Source of the DNA: Martinezella rhizogenes
Lineage (GTDB): Bacteria; Pseudomonadota; Alphaproteobacteria; Rhizobiales; Rhizobiaceae
NCBI GenBank assembly: GCA_013322215.1
Contig: JAAMEZ010000021.1
Span: 682,001 to 746,000 of the forward strand
Length of the DNA stretch: 64,000 nucleotides
Reading direction: 5' to 3'
Positions 61,207 through 64,000 of the stretch are shown here, piece by piece. The stretch's first letter is position 1. Every line of letters begins with the position of its first letter. The notes under the pieces are model-generated. The model saw nothing but the letters and a program-made list of their open reading frames with translations. It was not told where the DNA came from and did no database searches. Both the position numbers and the translations under genes were made by a program.

Positions 61207-61766
61207 TACGGCTCTTGCTTTCCTTATTGCTCGTCGGCGTCAGCGCCCTGCTTTTGGCCTTCCTGCAATCGACCACACCGAGCTACGCCGTCCTGACCGG
61301 CCCCATCGAGACCACCGGATTGCAGAAGGATACGGTGTCGAGCAAGACCTTCAGCGTCAAGGTCGCCAAGGTTTTACGCGCAAAGACGATCGCGTTTACC
61401 TCTTACGGCAAGCCGATTGAGCGGCAGACCGAAGGGGTTTGGCTGATCGTCAGTGTCGAGCTGCAGTCGAAATATGACACCATGGCCATCCAGGCCGCGG
61501 CAGTTGAGGGGGCTTCGGGCCGCTCCTACCGGCAGACCCATCGTGCAGACGGTGCTCCTCGCCTCATGCCGTCCAAGGATTTGCAGCCGGGCCTGCCGAC
61601 GACAGGTATCTTCATCTTCGAACTGCCGGAAGATGAAACAAGCAATATGACGCTGGTGCTTTCCAGGCAGCCCTCCCCTCAGCTGGATTCGGAAATTCGC
61701 GTCAAGCTCGACGGCGGAACCGTCGAAACGCGCGACCGCGTGGAGATCGGCAATAATGGCGTCTAG
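61203..61766 (+). CDS. Exported hypothetical protein, second of three
   Basis: 187 residues with a signal or anchor (IRLLLSLLLVGVSALLLAFLQ). The rest is a beta-rich domain with SKTFSVKVAKVLRAKTIAF, GVWLIVSVELQSKYD and LQPGLPTTGIFIFELPEDE, again like a DUF4352-type sandwich. TTG start at 61203 (TTGA overlap with the stop of the previous gene); overlap of 11 bp with the next gene. Function unknown. Confidence 0.7.
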   Translation: MIRLLLSLLLVGVSALLLAFLQSTTPSYAVLTGPIETTGLQKDTVSSKTFSVKVAKVLRAKTIAFTSYGKPIERQTEGVWLIVSVELQSKYDTMAIQAAAVEGASGRSYRQTHRADGAPRLMPSKDLQPGLPTTGIFIFELPEDETSNMTLVLSRQPSPQLDSEIRVKLDGGTVETRDRVEIGNNGV

Positions 61767-62328
61767 ACGGGAGAGACGGCTCTGGTTTGCATCCCTGCTT
61801 GGCCTGCCCATCCTGCTGGCGGGCAATTACGCCATCAACGCATGGCGCAATGCCGAGGATTACATCAAGCGAAACGAGCTGCGCGTCCGCAACGACGTCG
61901 GTGGGCAGACCTATGCCAAGGCCTCCTGGACACTCAACCAGGCAAGGGTGATCGGCGATGGGCGTGACGGGAAAATTACCTTTCCCGGTCAGATGCGCCT
62001 GGTGGTCGTAAGGCTGGCTGCGAAAGCCGAGGACGATGTCGGGCAATCCTGGGCTCAATGCAGCCTGACCCTGACGGACCCGAAGGGGCGTCGCTGGCAG
62101 CCCCTCAATTTCATTCTTTCCAAGGATCTCAGCCGCGACCTCGATCCACAAGCGACCCCCATCGATGGCTGCGATGCCGTATCCCGCCAGCCGCCGGCCA
62201 AAAGCGCAAGCACGCTCATGGAGGAAAAATTTGTCGTGCCGGCCGACGCAATCCCCTCTTTATCGGCACAGCTGAGTTTCGCTTCGACGAGGCCGGACGC
62301 CATATCCTTCCCGCTGCGGCTGAACTGA
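61756..62328 (+). CDS. Exported hypothetical protein, third of three
   Basis: 190 residues. N-terminal basic residues and a hydrophobic segment (LWFASLLGLPILLAGNYAINAW) anchor a domain with ITFPGQMRLVVVRLAAKAED and QSWAQCSLTLTDPKGRRWQPL. Two cysteines (AQCSL, DGCDA) may pair. It has the same plan as the two proteins before it, suggesting an old triplication or a three-part complex. It converges with the polytopic membrane protein gene (33-bp gap). Confidence 0.7.
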   Translation: MASRRERRLWFASLLGLPILLAGNYAINAWRNAEDYIKRNELRVRNDVGGQTYAKASWTLNQARVIGDGRDGKITFPGQMRLVVVRLAAKAEDDVGQSWAQCSLTLTDPKGRRWQPLNFILSKDLSRDLDPQATPIDGCDAVSRQPPAKSASTLMEEKFVVPADAIPSLSAQLSFASTRPDAISFPLRLN

Positions 62329-62361
62329 AGCAACTCCGTAAAAGCTGAGCCGCTCAAGGCA

Positions 62362-63657
62362 TCAGCTTCCGCCGCGGCGCCATTCCCGTCCTTGCGCGAA
62401 GCCGATTTCCAGAGCCGCGGCCAGCAGGCAAATCTTGATCGGCATGATAAGGACGCCATCGCCCGGCGCACTGGGATTGCCGAAGACGAGCGAAATGGCC
62501 TGCGCAATCATCTGCCACCAGGGCAGATCGTGCGGCCCGATCAGCCTGGAGGTGCTGTACCAAGCCCAAGCCGACCCCCAGTCCAACACCCGGTATAGCA
62601 AGATGACAGCAAGCATCAGCCCAAGACCGGAACCCAGGGTAAGTCCGACGCCCTCTGCGAGGGCTCTATAGCGCTTTGCCGTGCCCGCAATGAAATGCGA
62701 AACGAAGTCGCGGATCGCTTTCGGCAGCGACTGCCAGCGTGAAACCGCGCGCGCCAACCGGCCTTCCGTCAGCGGGCGTTCGCCATTGATGTCATAGCCA
62801 TAGACCAAAGCAGCAAGCGTCAGCCAAACCACGGGATAAAGAGCATAGAGGAACAGGCCGCGCATTTGCCTGGAAAGGGAAAGTGAAGCCTCCTCAGCCG
62901 TCGGCGGAAAAAGGGCCGCCGCCGCGGCATCGCCGACCGGATTGAGAAAGCCGAGGAAATGCCCGATCGTTTCGGGAAGCTTGGCGATCCAGGAGCGGAT
63001 GTCGTCTTGCCAGGTCGAAATGACAAAAAGACCGATGAAGGCCCAGTTCGCCTCGCAAACGACGATGATAACAGCCCAGATCGGAGCTTTCGATCGCTCA
63101 TGCATGAACTTGGCGAAGCGCCTGACCACCCAGGCAACGGCGACCGACACGAGGAGCCAGGCGCCGCTACCGAATTTCAGGGGGTTATAGTCTTCGCCAA
63201 ACAGCATCAGGTCGAGCGATAGCCGGGAATACTCTCGGACCGTATCGCCGAGAAAGCCCCAGGCGGCGTAGTAGGCAAAGAACGGCACGAGCGTCAGCGC
63301 GAGTATCGAGGTGAAGCCCGGCACTGCCGAACTGTCGCCGGTATCGGTTTCCGGCCGGGCGGCGGCAACGCGCGAGGCGGCGTCAAGCGACGGTAGTCCG
63401 GGCCGCACGGTCTCGAACAGCGCGACGATGATGACGAGTTTCAGAAGCACGACAAGGGCAAGCGTCGAAAGCCCCGCCAATGCATTCAGCCGGCCGATCA
63501 TGACGGCAAGTTCGTTGAGAAGCGAATTCCCGATCAATCCGAGCAGCCACAACGCCATCAACTGCGGCCAGAAGCGCCACAGCAGTTGCAAGGTGAGCGA
63601 TGGCAGCCGGAACAGAAGCCGGAGCGGCGGGCGGGTATCCTGGGAGAGAACCGTCAT
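62362..63657 (-). CDS. Polytopic membrane protein of unknown function
   Basis: 431 residues with about eight TM segments (for example LMALWLLGLIGNSLLNELAV, LALVVLLKLVIIVALF, LLVSVAVAWVV, GLTLGSGLGLMLAVILLY). A periplasmic or cytoplasmic loop of about 90 residues around STWQDDIRSWIAKLPETIGHF and RQMRGLFLYALYPVVW lies in the middle. No transporter or enzyme signature is recognised. The start at 63657 (MTVLSQDTRPP) is chosen; an extension to 63855 would precede it with non-protein-like sequence. Possibly the membrane partner of the three exported proteins facing it. Confidence 0.7.
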   Translation of the reverse strand: MTVLSQDTRPPLRLLFRLPSLTLQLLWRFWPQLMALWLLGLIGNSLLNELAVMIGRLNALAGLSTLALVVLLKLVIIVALFETVRPGLPSLDAASRVAAARPETDTGDSSAVPGFTSILALTLVPFFAYYAAWGFLGDTVREYSRLSLDLMLFGEDYNPLKFGSGAWLLVSVAVAWVVRRFAKFMHERSKAPIWAVIIVVCEANWAFIGLFVISTWQDDIRSWIAKLPETIGHFLGFLNPVGDAAAAALFPPTAEEASLSLSRQMRGLFLYALYPVVWLTLAALVYGYDINGERPLTEGRLARAVSRWQSLPKAIRDFVSHFIAGTAKRYRALAEGVGLTLGSGLGLMLAVILLYRVLDWGSAWAWYSTSRLIGPHDLPWWQMIAQAISLVFGNPSAPGDGVLIMPIKICLLAAALEIGFAQGREWRRGGS

Positions 63658-63748
63658 GACGGGCATAGTAGCAATCGAAACGACGGTAGCCAAGACGCTG
63701 TTCAGACCGGCAGACAAACGGATTTCCTGCGGCTGCCGCCGGAATCCA

Positions 63749-64000
63749 TCACACCTTTCGCATCTTTCGCCCGGCTCTGACACCGGCTGGTGCGACAACG
63801 GATGCACGTTTGACAAGCGAGCATTCGAGCTTGGTGATCTGATAGCGGCGCTCACGCGGTAAAACCGCGGTTTCCAGATGCTCGATCGCCCATTGCCCCA
63901 TGGCCATGTGGGGAAGAACCGACGTCGTCAGGGGCGGCACGAGATGGCGGCAGATGTCTTCATCGTCGTAGCCCATGACCGACATATCCTCCGGAATATG
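63749..64000 (-). CDS. LacI family regulator, C-terminal end (partial)
   Basis: The frame is open to the right edge; only the last 83 codons are in the window. IPEDMSVMGYDDEDICRHLVPPLTTSVLPHMAMG in its order, then YQITKLECSLVKRASVVAP, is the C-terminal half-domain typical of LacI regulators. The ATG at 63985 is internal. The rest of the gene and its target lie beyond the window. Confidence 0.85.
   Translation of the reverse strand, partial: HIPEDMSVMGYDDEDICRHLVPPLTTSVLPHMAMGQWAIEHLETAVLPRERRYQITKLECSLVKRASVVAPAGVRAGRKMRKV

Overview
The window looks like a chromosomal or chromid segment of a Rhizobiaceae alphaproteobacterium, most likely Rhizobium. It is GC-rich, uses GTG and TTG starts, and carries many ABC importers with rhizobial-type operons (polyamine-type, Afu/Fbp-type, FecCD-type, polar amino acid and sugar). 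It also has rhizobial families: a ribbon-helix-helix protein coupled to type I secretion, a GH172 enzyme with a sugar importer, a DUF6502/DUF5666 pair, and a RIME-like intergenic repeat. I see no rRNA, tRNA, CRISPR array, transposase or integrase.

Layout. 1-5960: the 3' end of a LapG-like (BTLCP) periplasmic protease, then a leftward operon for TolC, a type I secretion ABC exporter, an HlyD adaptor and a ribbon-helix-helix protein. 5961-10540: an accessory stretch, AT-richer at its left end, with two doubtful ORFs, an overlapping DUF6502/DUF5666 pair and two small single-TM proteins. 10537-21667: a leftward catabolic region with a GntR/FCD regulator, a ureohydrolase, a PF06684 protein, an alpha/beta hydrolase, a flavin reductase, a luciferase-like monooxygenase, an aldehyde dehydrogenase, a NIPSNAP protein and a four-gene polyamine-type ABC importer. 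21754-24138: an ArsR-like regulator, a metallophosphoesterase and a tyrosine phosphatase.

24488-31718: an Afu/Fbp-type ABC importer followed by a response regulator, a histidine kinase and a second, paralogous binding protein probably used as a sensor. 32041-36264: an RND efflux pump. 36773-42177: single genes (VOC protein, P-loop kinase-like protein, GNAT, His-rich secreted protein, Crp/Fnr regulator) and a LysR/PACE efflux pair. 42464-46209: a FecCD-type metal or siderophore importer and a short-chain dehydrogenase. 46329-52178: a ROK regulator convergent with an operon for a BadF-type sugar kinase, a one-permease amino-acid-type importer and a double-SIS protein. Together these suggest uptake and breakdown of a sugar-amine or sugar-amino acid conjugate.

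52393-54605: a sugar-nucleotide epimerase and a GT4 glycosyltransferase. 54921-60410: LacI regulator, Tat-exported sugar-binding protein, two permeases and a GH172 (DUF2961) enzyme, headed by a 40-bp perfect inverted repeat. 60616-63657: three tightly packed small exported proteins facing a polytopic membrane protein, all of unknown function. 63749-64000: the C-terminal end of another LacI regulator.

Regulatory DNA gives several testable links. There are ATGG-N4-CCAT-like sites around the GntR-controlled genes, and a TGACAG direct repeat upstream of the importer that accompanies the two-component system. A TTAGG/CCTAA palindrome with a TATAAT box precedes the sugar kinase operon, and twin AAATCGATTT sites precede the LacI gene. 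Hairpins follow the binding-protein gene in four separate ABC operons.
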